From NCBI GenBank assembly GCA_015067725.1, contig SVLX01000004.1, positions 1-64,000 of the forward strand: DNA of 64,000 nucleotides, given 5' to 3'. The stretch comes from Oscillospiraceae bacterium (lineage in GTDB: Bacteria; Bacillota; Clostridia; Oscillospirales; Oscillospiraceae). A model generated the notes under the pieces. The model saw nothing but the letters and a program-made list of their open reading frames with translations, was not told the DNA's origin and made no database searches. This document shows, piece by piece, positions 1 through 8,344 of this stretch (its first letter is position 1; each line of letters starts with the position of its first letter). Both the position numbers and the translations under genes were made by a program.

Positions 1-1
1 G

Positions 2-121
2 AATGCCATGGCCTGGGCTGTGGAGAATGGCATTGTCAATGGTCTGACCGAGACCACTCTGGCTCCCCGTGGCACCGCCACCAGAGCCCAGATTGCCACC
101 ATCCTCATGCGGCTGGCTTAA
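2..121 (+). CDS. C-terminal end of an SLH-domain surface protein (partial)
   Basis: Only the last 39 codons lie in the window; the gene starts upstream. The reading frame gives a typical end of an SLH repeat, with AWAVENGIVNG followed by TRAQIATILMRLA and a TAA stop. SLH repeats bind pyruvylated secondary cell-wall polymers and hold proteins on the cell surface. The same ending occurs in the S8 protease that follows and in the one at 45.5-54 kb, so this is probably another exoprotein of that kind. Nothing can be said about its catalytic part. Confidence 0.85.
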   Translation, partial: NAMAWAVENGIVNGLTETTLAPRGTATRAQIATILMRLA

Positions 122-194
122 GGCAGGATGCAACCTGTAAAACGCAAGTTCATGTAACCGTGAAGTTTCTTCGTGGTTAACCTCCTTTCTGTGT

Positions 195-226
195 GCCGAC
201 CCCCTTCGGGGGGTCGGTCATTTTTG
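195..226 (+). terminator. Rho-independent terminator
   Basis: A near-perfect GC stem (CCGACCCCC / GGGGGTCGG) with a short TTC-containing loop is followed by a T-rich stretch. It ends the SLH-protein transcript. Confidence 0.85.
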
Positions 227-276
227 TGTTTGTGGGGGTGTTGGCTGATGATGTCCCCTATCGGTCAAGAAGCTTG

Positions 277-390
277 CCGCAAGATTGCTTTTGTTCAACT
301 TGTACAACCGCAAGATTGATAATTCGTGAATTGTGACGAACCGCAAATTTGATAATTATCCTTGCAAGTTTGCGGTTTTCGTGTTAAAAT
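277..390 (+). promoter_or_regulatory. Promoter with four CCGCAAG-type repeats upstream of the S8 protease gene
   Basis: A sigma-A promoter is visible: TTGCAA (362-367), 17-nt spacer, TAAAAT (385-390). Three direct copies of an 11-bp element lie upstream at 277-287 (CCGCAAGATTG), 308-318 (CCGCAAGATTG) and 341-351 (CCGCAAATTTG). A fourth, inverted copy at 365-375 (CAAGTTTGCGG) overlaps the -35 box. Start-to-start spacings of the direct copies are 31 and 33 bp, about three helical turns, so the sites face the same side of the DNA. The longer repeat at 306-324 and 339-357 also shares TTGATAATT or a close variant. This looks like a cooperative operator. The ArsR-type regulator encoded just after the protease is the obvious candidate ligand, by inference only. 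Confidence 0.6.
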
Positions 391-468
391 AAGTCCAACC
401 AAAGAGCAGCGCGGTTCTGGCGCCATATGCCGCATAGCTTGGAGGAAATACTTTTGGAGGTAACGATT

Positions 469-3400
469 ATGTTCACGAAGAAAAGGATTCTTGCGTGGTT
501 GCTCTGTCTGGCTATGGTGCTGACCATCGTCGGCCCAGCCAGTGTCCGGGCTCAGCAACCGGAACAGCCCGCCCAGACCCAGCCCAACAATTGGGGCGAG
601 TACGTCATCTATGGAGAAGCCGGAGAAACCACCTACGTCCCCGCTGGGTACACCTATGTGTACGAAGGTGAGGATGGGCAGTTCTACCAGCAGGAAGTTG
701 CCCAGGATGCCTATATCTCCACCCGGGTGCTGACAGCTGAAGAAGCCGAAGCCCTGGCCAATCTGGAGCATGGGGAAAGTCGCATGGTCAATGTGGACGG
801 TCAGAGCCTGTTGCGCAAGGAATTCAACGCGCAGGAAGCCGCCGCTTATTCCGCTGCTGTCCATGCCATTTTGGATGGGGTGGAACTGAAGGAGACGGAC
901 AATGTCAGTGTCCTTTGTGAAGCTTACACCGCTCAGACCCCTGTCCGGGCGCTCATCACCTTTGAGGACGCGCCTGTGATTCGGATGGAATCCATGTCCG
1001 TTTCTCTGGGAAAGCCCCTTGGGAAAGCCGAGTTGCAGGCATCCCGCACCATTGAGCACCAGCAGGTCAGCATCATGGCCAAGGCAGAAAAGCATTTGGG
1101 TTATGAGATTCAGGTACACAACCAGTTCTCCCTCCTGACCAATGCGGTTGCCGCCACCGTCAATTATGGCGACCTGGCGAAAATCAACCAGATGGAGGGC
1201 ATCAAGAGTGCCGTCCTCATGCCCAGCTATTCCGTCCCTGAGCTGGAGACGCAGGTGGTAGATGCAGACTTTGTTCTGACGCCCAATATGCAGTATGCCG
1301 CCCCCGGCATGGGTGCGGAGAATGCATGGGATTTGGGCTACAAGGGCGAGGGCATGAGTGTTGCCATTCTGGACACAGGCTTAAGCTTTGCCAATGTCTC
1401 TTTCTCCATTGAACCCAGCGACCCCAACAGAGTTGCCTATACCAAAGACGAAATTGCGGACATTCTGGCGACCGCAGAGCTGAATGCTGAGACCCTGTCC
1501 ACCGATACCGCCATTGATACGGTCTATTATAGCTCCAAAGTTCCCTTTGGCTTTGACTATGGCGATGGTGTGGCCAATTTTGGCGAGGACACCGCATGGC
1601 AGGGGCACGGCTCCCATGTGGCCGGTATTGTGGCGGGCAATCTGCCGGATGCCGCCAAGGAGCAATTCCAGATGGAGCACATGGGTATTGCCCCCGAAGC
1701 TCAGCTCATCATCATGAAGGTCTTTGACATGATGGGGCAGGGTCAACTGGACTATATCCTTGCCGCCATGGAGGATTGCCTTACTCTGGGCGTAGACTGC
1801 GCCAATCTGTCTCTGGGTTCTCCCTCCGGCCCCCATTATTTTGAAGGTGTGACCGAGATTTTTGATGCCGCTTATGAAGCCGGAATCAATGTGGTGGTCT
1901 CCGCTGGCAACGAAGCTCATTCTGGATTGAACTCCTTCTGGGGTGACAATATGGTCAAGTCCGATTCTGTGTCCACTGGTACGATAGGTATGCCCGGTAC
2001 GTTTGATTCTGTTTTGACGGTGGCCAGTGTGGAAAACAGTCATATTTTCAACCATCTCTCCAATTCTGGTGGTGCTTCTTTCTTCTTTGAAGATCGCTGG
2101 GGTGTCCGGGGTATGTTCTATTATTACGAGCTGCCTGGCGTACCAGAGGGCAAGGGTTTCCAGGAATCTCTTCTGGGTCAGCGTCTGGCTTACACCGATG
2201 ATCTGGAGGATGCGGAGGGTAAGCTGTTGTTTGTCCGCATCACCGATACCAATGCTGACGCAGCCATTGCGGAGGCTGCTACAACTGGTGCTGTGGGTCT
2301 GGTTTTGGTGAGCATGGACTATCGCAATGTAACAGCCACCCGTTTTGATCTTCCTGTTTGCACCGTCAGAGCAGGTGACTACGCAGAAGCAATCATCCGG
2401 GGTGTGCCAGAGACGCTGGTCATTGCCGATGCCTGGTATGATTCTGCTGTGGCCGGAGAAATATCATCTTTCTCTTCCTGGGGCCCCACAGAGGGTCTGA
2501 CTCTGAAGCCGGAAATCACCGGTATTGGTGGCAATGTGTTCTCCGCCCATATGATGGATCAGTTTGCCGTGATGTCCGGTACTTCCATGGCCTCTCCCAC
2601 CGTAGCCGCCTCCGCCGCCCTTCTGCGGCAGTATCTGCGGGAGAACGAACTGGTGGCAGAGGAAGACCTCCCCTATGTGGTCAACTGCCTCCTGATGTCC
2701 ACCGCCACGCCCATTTATGACGAGGATCATGGTACTTACTATTTTGTGCGCCGTCAGGGTGCGGGGCTGGCCAACATCGGCGCGGCCATGGCTTCCGGTG
2801 CTTACATTACGGTCGAGGGCACAAATAAAGCCAAGCTGGAATTGGGGGATGACCCTGAAAAGGTCGGTATCTACGAAATGACTTTTAATGTGGTCAACTT
2901 TGACGATGTGGACAAGTCCTATACCCTGGATGTCACCGCTCTGGGACAGAAGGCTGATGGTGGTCAAATCAAGCGCGGCGAGGTTACTTATCTGACCTAT
3001 GACTATGCCCAGGAGCTGGATTGTGAGGTTTCTTCCACTCTGGAAGGGAACACCGTCACTGTTCCCGCCGGGGCTACAGCAGAAATTACCGTAACGCTGG
3101 AGCTGACGCAGAGGCAGAGAGACTACTATAACGAGCGTTTTCCCGCCGGTGCCTATGTAGAGGGCTTCATCCAGCTTCTCAGCGACGAGACGCCCAGTCT
3201 GGTGGTTCCTTTCCTGGGTTTCTACGGCAATTTTGAAGATGGACCCATTCTGGAGCCCATGGGTATGGAAACTACCCTGTCCGGTGCCAACAGCTATACC
3301 ACTGCAGATCAGTTTACGAACGCTCTGTGGTCTTACACTACTGCAGAAATCAAGGACAGCTACGACCGCATTAACGTACGGGCCTGGCTGGGTGATTCCG

Positions 3401-4944
3401 CTTCCCCCGCCTTTGAAAAAATCGCCTGGGCAGATTATAATTACCACGGGAACAACACCACATACGGCGACAGATATACGCCGTATTGGTATGAGCACGC
3501 CGGTATTTCTCCCAATGGGGACAGATCCTATGACACCGCTTTCGTAGCATTCGCTCTGCGAAGAAATGCGGACAACATCCACTATACCATCCGCAACCGG
3601 GACACCGGAGAGGTTCTCTTCGAGGCAGACACCGGTTTTATGCCAAAAACCTTCAACAAGGAATACTTTGCGGGCGGTGAGCTCTGGGGCGAGCTGGGCA
3701 ATTACCTGAATGTAAACAATACCTGGATTGACATTGAGGCAGACATCACCCCAGAGGGACAGTCCGCCGCTACTGAGCGCATCAGCTACTCCCTCTACTG
3801 TGACACGGAAGCACCAATATCTGCTGCAAGCTATCAGATCAGCTACGAGCCCGATGATTGGGAGCCGGATTACTTCTATCATGTCTTTACCAGCAACTAT
3901 GAGGAACAGTGGTTCTTGGATTACGAGATGGACGTCACCCTCCAAACCAATCCGGAAGGTCTTGTATCTGGTTTTGCTTCTATGCTAACCTACGAACCCA
4001 ATGCTGAGCCTGCGCGCGGACAAGGTGGTGCCAGCAAAATGATGACCAGTTTCTACTCCAACTTTACCAGAATTCATGTGGCTCGTGATTACGCTGGAAA
4101 TGTCTTTGCCGTCAGAATTGATGGCGATGCCTTTGCTGACAATTACATGAGTCTGGCGGCAGAACGAACCACCATTCAGATAGGCGAGACGCTGACCATT
4201 TCGGATGTGGCGGTGAACAACTTCACCACCATTCTGGATTGGGCTGTTTCCAATCCCTCTGTTGTGGAAATCGTAGAATCCACAGACCATAGTGTCACCA
4301 TTCGTGGTCTTTCCAAAGGCAAGGCGGATGTGATTGGAAGTCTGGGCAGTTTTGCCAAAGCTCTGGAGATTACCGTCACCGACCCCGCCTTTGATGCCCT
4401 CAGAACCAAATTCGTGGATGTCCCTGACCACTGGGCGGAAGAAGACATTCTGGAGGCGGTCTACCGTGGCCTCTTTGAAGGCGTGGACGAGACCCACTTC
4501 GCCCCCAACGCCAACATCACCCGTGGCCAGCTTGTCACCGTCCTGCACCGGATGGAGGGCGAGCCCGAGGCCACCGAGACCGCTGCCTTTACAGATTTGA
4601 AGGCCGGCGCCTACTATGAAAAGGCTGTCCACTGGGCCGTTGAAAATGGAATCGTCAAGGGCATCACCGGCGACACCTTCCAGCCCGATGCCCCTGTGAC
4701 CCGGGAGCAGTTTGCCACCTTCCTGTATCGTTACGCCGAATACAAGGGCCTGGATGTCAGTGTCAGAGCCGACCTGAGCGGCTATACCGATGGGGACACG
4801 GTGAGCGAATATGCCGCAGATGCCATGAGCTGGGCCGTGGCCAATGGCCTCATCAAGGGCGTCACCGACACCACGCTGTCGCCTAAAACCACCGCCACCC
4901 GGGCTCAGGCTGCCACCATCCTGGTGCGCTATCTGACAAAATAA
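469..4944 (+). CDS. Secreted S8 (subtilisin-like) protease with C-terminal SLH domains
   Basis: This 1491-residue serine protease is secreted and probably cell-wall bound. The start at 469 is preferred over the in-frame ATG at 427 because GGAGG sits 8 nt upstream and a signal peptide (residues 1-28) begins there. The catalytic triad is visible: Asp302 (VAILDTG), His380 (GHGSHVAG) and Ser706 (GTSMASP). A PA-like insert lies at about 540-650 between His and Ser, as in the lactocepin/C5a-peptidase group. Fn3-like beta regions, a Big-like segment (about 1230-1310) and three SLH repeats (about 1312-1491) follow. It probably cleaves extracellular proteins or peptides. Its promoter carries phased repeats, a terminator follows, and an ArsR-type regulator gene lies downstream on its own promoter. 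The 45.5-54 kb protease is a larger paralogue. Confidence 0.9.
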   Translation: MFTKKRILAWLLCLAMVLTIVGPASVRAQQPEQPAQTQPNNWGEYVIYGEAGETTYVPAGYTYVYEGEDGQFYQQEVAQDAYISTRVLTAEEAEALANLEHGESRMVNVDGQSLLRKEFNAQEAAAYSAAVHAILDGVELKETDNVSVLCEAYTAQTPVRALITFEDAPVIRMESMSVSLGKPLGKAELQASRTIEHQQVSIMAKAEKHLGYEIQVHNQFSLLTNAVAATVNYGDLAKINQMEGIKSAVLMPSYSVPELETQVVDADFVLTPNMQYAAPGMGAENAWDLGYKGEGMSVAILDTGLSFANVSFSIEPSDPNRVAYTKDEIADILATAELNAETLSTDTAIDTVYYSSKVPFGFDYGDGVANFGEDTAWQGHGSHVAGIVAGNLPDAAKEQFQMEHMGIAPEAQLIIMKVFDMMGQGQLDYILAAMEDCLTLGVDCANLSLGSPSGPHYFEGVTEIFDAAYEAGINVVVSAGNEAHSGLNSFWGDNMVKSDSVSTGTIGMPGTFDSVLTVASVENSHIFNHLSNSGGASFFFEDRWGVRGMFYYYELPGVPEGKGFQESLLGQRLAYTDDLEDAEGKLLFVRITDTNADAAIAEAATTGAVGLVLVSMDYRNVTATRFDLPVCTVRAGDYAEAIIRGVPETLVIADAWYDSAVAGEISSFSSWGPTEGLTLKPEITGIGGNVFSAHMMDQFAVMSGTSMASPTVAASAALLRQYLRENELVAEEDLPYVVNCLLMSTATPIYDEDHGTYYFVRRQGAGLANIGAAMASGAYITVEGTNKAKLELGDDPEKVGIYEMTFNVVNFDDVDKSYTLDVTALGQKADGGQIKRGEVTYLTYDYAQELDCEVSSTLEGNTVTVPAGATAEITVTLELTQRQRDYYNERFPAGAYVEGFIQLLSDETPSLVVPFLGFYGNFEDGPILEPMGMETTLSGANSYTTADQFTNALWSYTTAEIKDSYDRINVRAWLGDSASPAFEKIAWADYNYHGNNTTYGDRYTPYWYEHAGISPNGDRSYDTAFVAFALRRNADNIHYTIRNRDTGEVLFEADTGFMPKTFNKEYFAGGELWGELGNYLNVNNTWIDIEADITPEGQSAATERISYSLYCDTEAPISAASYQISYEPDDWEPDYFYHVFTSNYEEQWFLDYEMDVTLQTNPEGLVSGFASMLTYEPNAEPARGQGGASKMMTSFYSNFTRIHVARDYAGNVFAVRIDGDAFADNYMSLAAERTTIQIGETLTISDVAVNNFTTILDWAVSNPSVVEIVESTDHSVTIRGLSKGKADVIGSLGSFAKALEITVTDPAFDALRTKFVDVPDHWAEEDILEAVYRGLFEGVDETHFAPNANITRGQLVTVLHRMEGEPEATETAAFTDLKAGAYYEKAVHWAVENGIVKGITGDTFQPDAPVTREQFATFLYRYAEYKGLDVSVRADLSGYTDGDTVSEYAADAMSWAVANGLIKGVTDTTLSPKTTATRAQAATILVRYLTK

Positions 4945-4969
4945 ACTTCTCATTGTTTTCCTTGTGCCA

Positions 4970-4996
4970 GGCGGCCCGCTTCGGTGGGCCGTTTGG
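4970..4996 (+). terminator. Rho-independent terminator after the S8 protease
   Basis: The stem CGGCCC/GGGCCG with a GCTTCGGT loop is followed by GTTTGGT. The T-tract is modest. Confidence 0.65.
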
Positions 4997-5008
4997 TCTG
5001 GGAAGCTC

Positions 5009-5037
5009 TTGAAATAAACGGAAAAACTTGTTATAAT
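5009..5037 (+). promoter_or_regulatory. Sigma-A promoter of the ArsR-type regulator gene
   Basis: TTGAAA (5009-5014), 17-nt spacer, perfect TATAAT (5032-5037). The expected transcript start is about 25 nt before the ATG at 5070, so the regulator has its own strong promoter. No CCGCAAG-type element is visible here. Confidence 0.75.
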
Positions 5038-5069
5038 ATTCCAGACAATGAACTGCGAGGGTAGATACA

Positions 5070-6155
5070 ATGAATTTTATCGTCAAGGATAACCCCTGTC
5101 TGCTTCTGGAAACCGCAGAGCTGGTTTATGCGCTGGTCAACGATATTGCCACGGAAAAAATGACCTGCGACGGACCCTATGCCATTGCGGTATCTGAACT
5201 GGAAACCATCCGACAGACAGTATGTGCCGGGCTAAGTTCTGCGGACGAAGAACTCCGCTTTTACTTTCATGGCGTTGCAATCGAGGGCGAGGCAGAGCGC
5301 AAATCCTGTCTTGCTTTTTGTATTCTGAATTTTGATATGATCATTGGATACTACGAGATTCGTGACGCGATCCAGGCGCTGAAATCTGAATGGCGTAGGC
5401 AAACCAAGCCCTTCTGGGTGACGGGCATCAGTCCTTTTGGGATTTGTTGTTCGGATGCTGTAGGCTTTACCAGCTTTGCTGCGGAGATGGACAAGCTTCC
5501 TGTCCCACAGCTTTATAAGAGCCAGTTGGTTGAAGTTTTTGTTGCCTTTGAACAGCATTTGGATCGGCTGGAGACACTGCTCAGCCCACTTGCAGAGAGA
5601 CTGAAGCCGCTTCTGGAGCCATGGGTTACGCAGGCGGCTCCCCGCAGGGAGGAGTGGCGCAGGTTTTTCCTTACAGAAAAGGCCGTGCCCTTTATGCTCA
5701 ACAAAAGCGGAATTGACAAAACCGAGGACATACCGGAACAGATTATTCTGTCTATGCGATATATTTCTCCTGGTTATGTTCCTTTGCGGTACAAATATGC
5801 GGAAAAACAGGTTCTGTATCATATGGGTGTGGTTGTTCCTCCTGGCAGTGACGCACCTCAGGACAAGGCTGTTTTGGAAAAGGATGAGTATACCGCCCTG
5901 CGCCTCCTGTCCAACCCCGACCGCATCACCATGCTGAATGCCATGCTCCACGAACCCATGAGCGGACCCGCCCTGATGCAGAAATACGGCTTCCACTCCG
6001 GCTCGGTATTCCGTGACCTGAACAGCCTGTACAACGCGGGACTGCTCTCCATCTGTGTGCAGGACGGCAAAAACACCTACCGCACCAATTTCCCGGTCAT
6101 CCAAAAACTGGCGACCCGGATGTTGCAAGCCATCGACCCGGATTATAAACCGTAA
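5070..6155 (+). CDS. Regulator with C-terminal ArsR-type winged helix and a long N-terminal domain
   Basis: This 361-residue protein has a winged helix at about 271-360 (LSNPDRITMLNAM, then a recognition-helix region with SGSVFRDLNSL, then a wing ending KNTYRTN). The N-terminal 270 residues match no family I can name. They are rich in aromatic and charged residues, without membrane segments or signal peptide. It resembles the regulator at 54.3-55.4 kb in length, layout and N-terminus (both have L-ET near residue 15). Each regulator sits next to an SLH-bearing S8 protease, so it probably controls that protease gene. The start has GAGGGT upstream. What the N-terminal domain senses is unknown. 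Confidence 0.75.
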   Translation: MNFIVKDNPCLLLETAELVYALVNDIATEKMTCDGPYAIAVSELETIRQTVCAGLSSADEELRFYFHGVAIEGEAERKSCLAFCILNFDMIIGYYEIRDAIQALKSEWRRQTKPFWVTGISPFGICCSDAVGFTSFAAEMDKLPVPQLYKSQLVEVFVAFEQHLDRLETLLSPLAERLKPLLEPWVTQAAPRREEWRRFFLTEKAVPFMLNKSGIDKTEDIPEQIILSMRYISPGYVPLRYKYAEKQVLYHMGVVVPPGSDAPQDKAVLEKDEYTALRLLSNPDRITMLNAMLHEPMSGPALMQKYGFHSGSVFRDLNSLYNAGLLSICVQDGKNTYRTNFPVIQKLATRMLQAIDPDYKP

Positions 6156-6160
6156 TTTTA

Positions 6161-6186
6161 ACCCCCGGCTTCGGTCGGGGGTTTTT
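6161..6186 (+). terminator. Rho-independent terminator after the ArsR-type regulator
   Basis: ACCCCCG/CGGGGGT stem with a GCTTCGGT loop, followed by TTTTTG. It begins 5 nt after the stop codon. Confidence 0.85.
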
Positions 6187-6195
6187 GTATGGAAA

Positions 6196-6224
6196 TCCCC
6201 GGAAGCCAGAAAGACCTCCGGGGA
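6196..6224. repeat. Hairpin resembling the rpsI terminator
   Basis: TCCCCGGA ... TCCGGGGA encloses a loop containing AGCCAGAAAGAC. The rpsI terminator 100 bp away has almost the same stem and loop (AGCCATAAAGAC). It looks like a duplicated terminator hairpin. It could act as a back-up stop for leftward transcription. Confidence 0.5.
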
Positions 6225-6303
6225 CTTATATCCTAATCTCGCTTATCATAAACCAACTTATCATCAGTTTGTTTATCTGATCGCCAAAGCCAGCCACGCC
6301 AAA

Positions 6304-6338
6304 CGAAAAATCCCGGAAGCCATAAAGACTTCCGGGAT
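6304..6338 (-). terminator. Rho-independent terminator of the rplM-rpsI operon
   Basis: Read on the minus strand, TCCCGGAAG ... CTTCCGGGA is followed by a TTTTTCG tract, 20-50 nt after the rpsI stop. Confidence 0.85.
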
Positions 6339-6358
6339 AAGAAAAACCAAATACAGGT

Positions 6359-6763
6359 TTAGCGCTTGGAGAACTGAGGAGCGCGACGGGCGGCCTTGAG
6401 ACCGTACTTCTTTCTCTCCTTCATTCTGGGGTCACGGGTCAGGAAACCAGCGGCCTTCAGCGTGGGGCGATACTCGGGGTTCACGCCCAGCAGAGCGCGG
6501 GAGATGCCGTGACGGATAGCGCCGGCCTGGCCGGTGACGCCGCCGCCAGCGACGGTGCAGATGATGTCGACCTTGCCGACGGTCTCGGTGGAGACCAGGG
6601 GCTGACGGACGATCAGCTTCAGGGTATCCAGACCGAAGTAATCGTCGATCTCACGGCCATTGATGATGATGGAACCAGTGCCATTCTCATAAACGCGGAC
6701 ACGGGCGACGGAGGACTTCCGGCGGCCGGTGCCATAAGCGTACTTCTTCTTGCTTTCGTACAT
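6359..6763 (-). CDS. rpsI: 30S ribosomal protein S9
   Basis: The 134-residue product is full length for bacterial uS9. It starts with a short basic lead and the [13 protein letters not shown] block, contains [14 protein letters not shown], and ends with the conserved [12 protein letters not shown] tail, whose terminal Arg reaches the ribosomal P site. AGGAGG lies 9 nt upstream of the ATG. The gene follows rplM by 17 nt, the classic L13-S9 operon order. Confidence 0.97.
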   Translation of the reverse strand: MYESKKKYAYGTGRRKSSVARVRVYENGTGSIIINGREIDDYFGLDTLKLIVRQPLVSTETVGKVDIICTVAGGGVTGQAGAIRHGISRALLGVNPEYRPTLKAAGFLTRDPRMKERKKYGLKAARRAPQFSKR

Positions 6764-6780
6764 GATTCGTTACCTCCTGA

Positions 6781-7212
6781 TCATTCCTGAGTCCAGGCTT
6801 CGGGCTTCTGAGCGGCGTGGATGTGCTCGGCGCCCTTATACAGCTTCAGGCGGGTCAGAGCGGTGCGGCCGATGGTGTTCTTGGGCAGCATACCCTTGAC
6901 AGCCAGCTCCACGGCATAGTCGGAGCGCTTCTCCATCATGATGCGGGCCTTGGTTTCCTTCAGACCGCCGATCCAGCCGGAGTGCCGACGGTACATCTTC
7001 TGCTCGGCCTTGTTGCCGGTCAGGACAGCCTTATCGGTGTTGATGATGATGACAAAATCGCCGCAGTCAACGTTGGGGGTAAAGTCGACCTTGTGCTTGC
7101 CCCGCAGCAGGTTAGCAGCAATAACAGCGGTGCGGCCCAGGGGCTTGCCAGCTGCATCGAGAACGTACCACTTGCGCTGTACGGTCTCCTTCTTGGCTAA
7201 AGTAGTGGACAT
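6781..7212 (-). CDS. rplM: 50S ribosomal protein L13
   Basis: This 143-residue uL13 contains [27 protein letters not shown] and the C-terminal [16 protein letters not shown] block. The frame is open upstream to 7341, but the start at 7212 is chosen because GGAGG lies just before it and homology to L13 begins there. The longer reading would run over the leader and promoter. First gene of the rplM-rpsI operon. Confidence 0.97.
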   Translation of the reverse strand: MSTTLAKKETVQRKWYVLDAAGKPLGRTAVIAANLLRGKHKVDFTPNVDCGDFVIIINTDKAVLTGNKAEQKMYRRHSGWIGGLKETKARIMMEKRSDYAVELAVKGMLPKNTIGRTALTRLKLYKGAEHIHAAQKPEAWTQE

Positions 7213-7307
7213 GGTATTTTCCTCCATATTCAAAGGGATTTTGACCCCTTTGAGAAATAATTTTTGACAAATCGTCTGCTTGGGTTTACAATATCCCCAA
7301 GCACGCT
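7213..7307 (-). promoter_or_regulatory. Structured rplM 5' leader (L13-leader-like)
   Basis: On the transcribed minus strand two hairpins precede the L13 Shine-Dalgarno site: GCTTGGGG paired with ACCCAAGC (7278-7302), and CAAAGGG paired with CCCTTTG (7231-7252). The second lies about 10 nt upstream of GGAGG. Firmicutes rplM genes often carry an autoregulatory L13 leader. Position and two-hairpin layout fit, but I did not match the family consensus base by base. Confidence 0.5.
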
Positions 7308-7312
7308 TGACA

Positions 7313-7341
7313 TTTATACCACACCTCGAATCCAAAGTCAA
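7313..7341 (-). promoter_or_regulatory. Promoter of rplM-rpsI
   Basis: On the minus strand: TTGACT (7336-7341), 17-nt spacer, TATAAA (7313-7318). The expected leader is about 95 nt. Confidence 0.8.
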
Positions 7342-7350
7342 GAGGTTTTT

Positions 7351-7380
7351 TTGAAAATTTTGTGTTTCTCTGGATATACT
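7351..7380 (+). promoter_or_regulatory. Probable promoter of ttcA
   Basis: TTGAAA (7351-7356), 18-nt spacer, TATACT (7375-7380), back to back with the rplM promoter. Confidence 0.5.
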
Positions 7381-7454
7381 CTCGAAATCTCTTGTTTTCT
7401 CGCTTATGCTCTTGTTTTCTCATTTCTCATTTTTCACAGAAAGGGTTGATTCCT

Positions 7455-8207
7455 ATGCAAAAACTGGTTGGCCTGGTGCGCCGCTGTGTTGACGATTATC
7501 ACATGATTTCCCCGGGGGATAAGATTGCCGTTGGTGTCTCCGGTGGTAAAGACTCTCTGGCTCTGCTGGTCCTGCTTGCGGCGCTGCGGGAGTATCACCC
7601 CAGCGGATTCACCCTCCATGCCGTGACCATTGACATGGGTCTGGGGGACATGGATTTCGCCCCGGTGGAGGCGCTGTGCCGTCGGCTGGATGTGCCGTAT
7701 ACGGTCATCAAGACAGAGATTGGCCCCATCATTTTTGACTACCGCAAGGAGAAGAACCCCTGCTCCATGTGCGCCAAAATGCGGCGGGGTGCGCTGAATC
7801 AGGCGATTTTGGATTTGGGTTGCAATAAGGTGGCTCTGGGGCATCACTATGACGATGCCGTGGAGACCTTCTTCCTGTCTCTGTTTTATGAGGGGCGGCT
7901 CAGTTGTTTCCAGCCGGTGACCCTTCTGGACCGCTGTGGGGTAACCCAAATCCGCCCCATGCTGTATCTGTCGGAGAAGACTGTGGTGAACTTTGCCGAG
8001 CGGGAGGGTCTTCCGGTGGTGCATAACCGCTGCCCGGTGGATAAGCGCACCAAGCGGCAGGAGGTCAAAGATTTGGTGTATGAGCTCTCCGGGCGCTATC
8101 CCGACTTAAAAGAGCGGGTCTTCGGGGCGATGCAACGGCTGCCCCTGCCGGAGTGGGGGCCTCAGGGGCGGTATAAGCGGCCCAAAGCGCAACCCCCAGA
8201 GGAATAA
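7455..8207 (+). CDS. ttcA: TtcA-family tRNA thiolation enzyme (PP-loop ATPase)
   Basis: This 250-residue member of the TtcA group uses ATP to activate a tRNA cytidine (C32 in characterised members) for 2-thiolation, with a [4Fe-4S] cluster. The PP-loop is SGGKDS (29-34). The cluster ligands are probably Cys103 and Cys106 (CSMC) and Cys193 (NRCPVD), matching the TtcA pattern. GHHYDDAVETFF is also characteristic. The start at 7455 is chosen for the AAAGGG site upstream and the alignment with TtcA; the frame extends upstream without support. The C-terminal tail is short and basic. Substrate assignment is by family. Confidence 0.85.
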   Translation: MQKLVGLVRRCVDDYHMISPGDKIAVGVSGGKDSLALLVLLAALREYHPSGFTLHAVTIDMGLGDMDFAPVEALCRRLDVPYTVIKTEIGPIIFDYRKEKNPCSMCAKMRRGALNQAILDLGCNKVALGHHYDDAVETFFLSLFYEGRLSCFQPVTLLDRCGVTQIRPMLYLSEKTVVNFAEREGLPVVHNRCPVDKRTKRQEVKDLVYELSGRYPDLKERVFGAMQRLPLPEWGPQGRYKRPKAQPPEE

Positions 8208-8344
8208 GTGCCCCGGAAGAATAAGCACCAAGACACAGGGCGATCATTTCCCTCTTATATATAATCGTATAACCGCACACCGGGATGCTATTCCCCCTTA
8301 TCCCTGTACTTTATTCACATCTGTCACAAAAGAAAGGACTGGCC

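Noticed and set aside
8260-8265. TATAAT upstream of the metallo-beta-lactamase lipoprotein gene
   Set aside because: No -35 box at the right distance. It lies in a TA-rich run, so a chance match is likely.
8065-8280. Minus-strand 71-codon frame overlapping the end of ttcA
   Set aside because: No ribosome binding site. It is mostly antisense to ttcA with an Ala/Pro-rich, domain-free translation.
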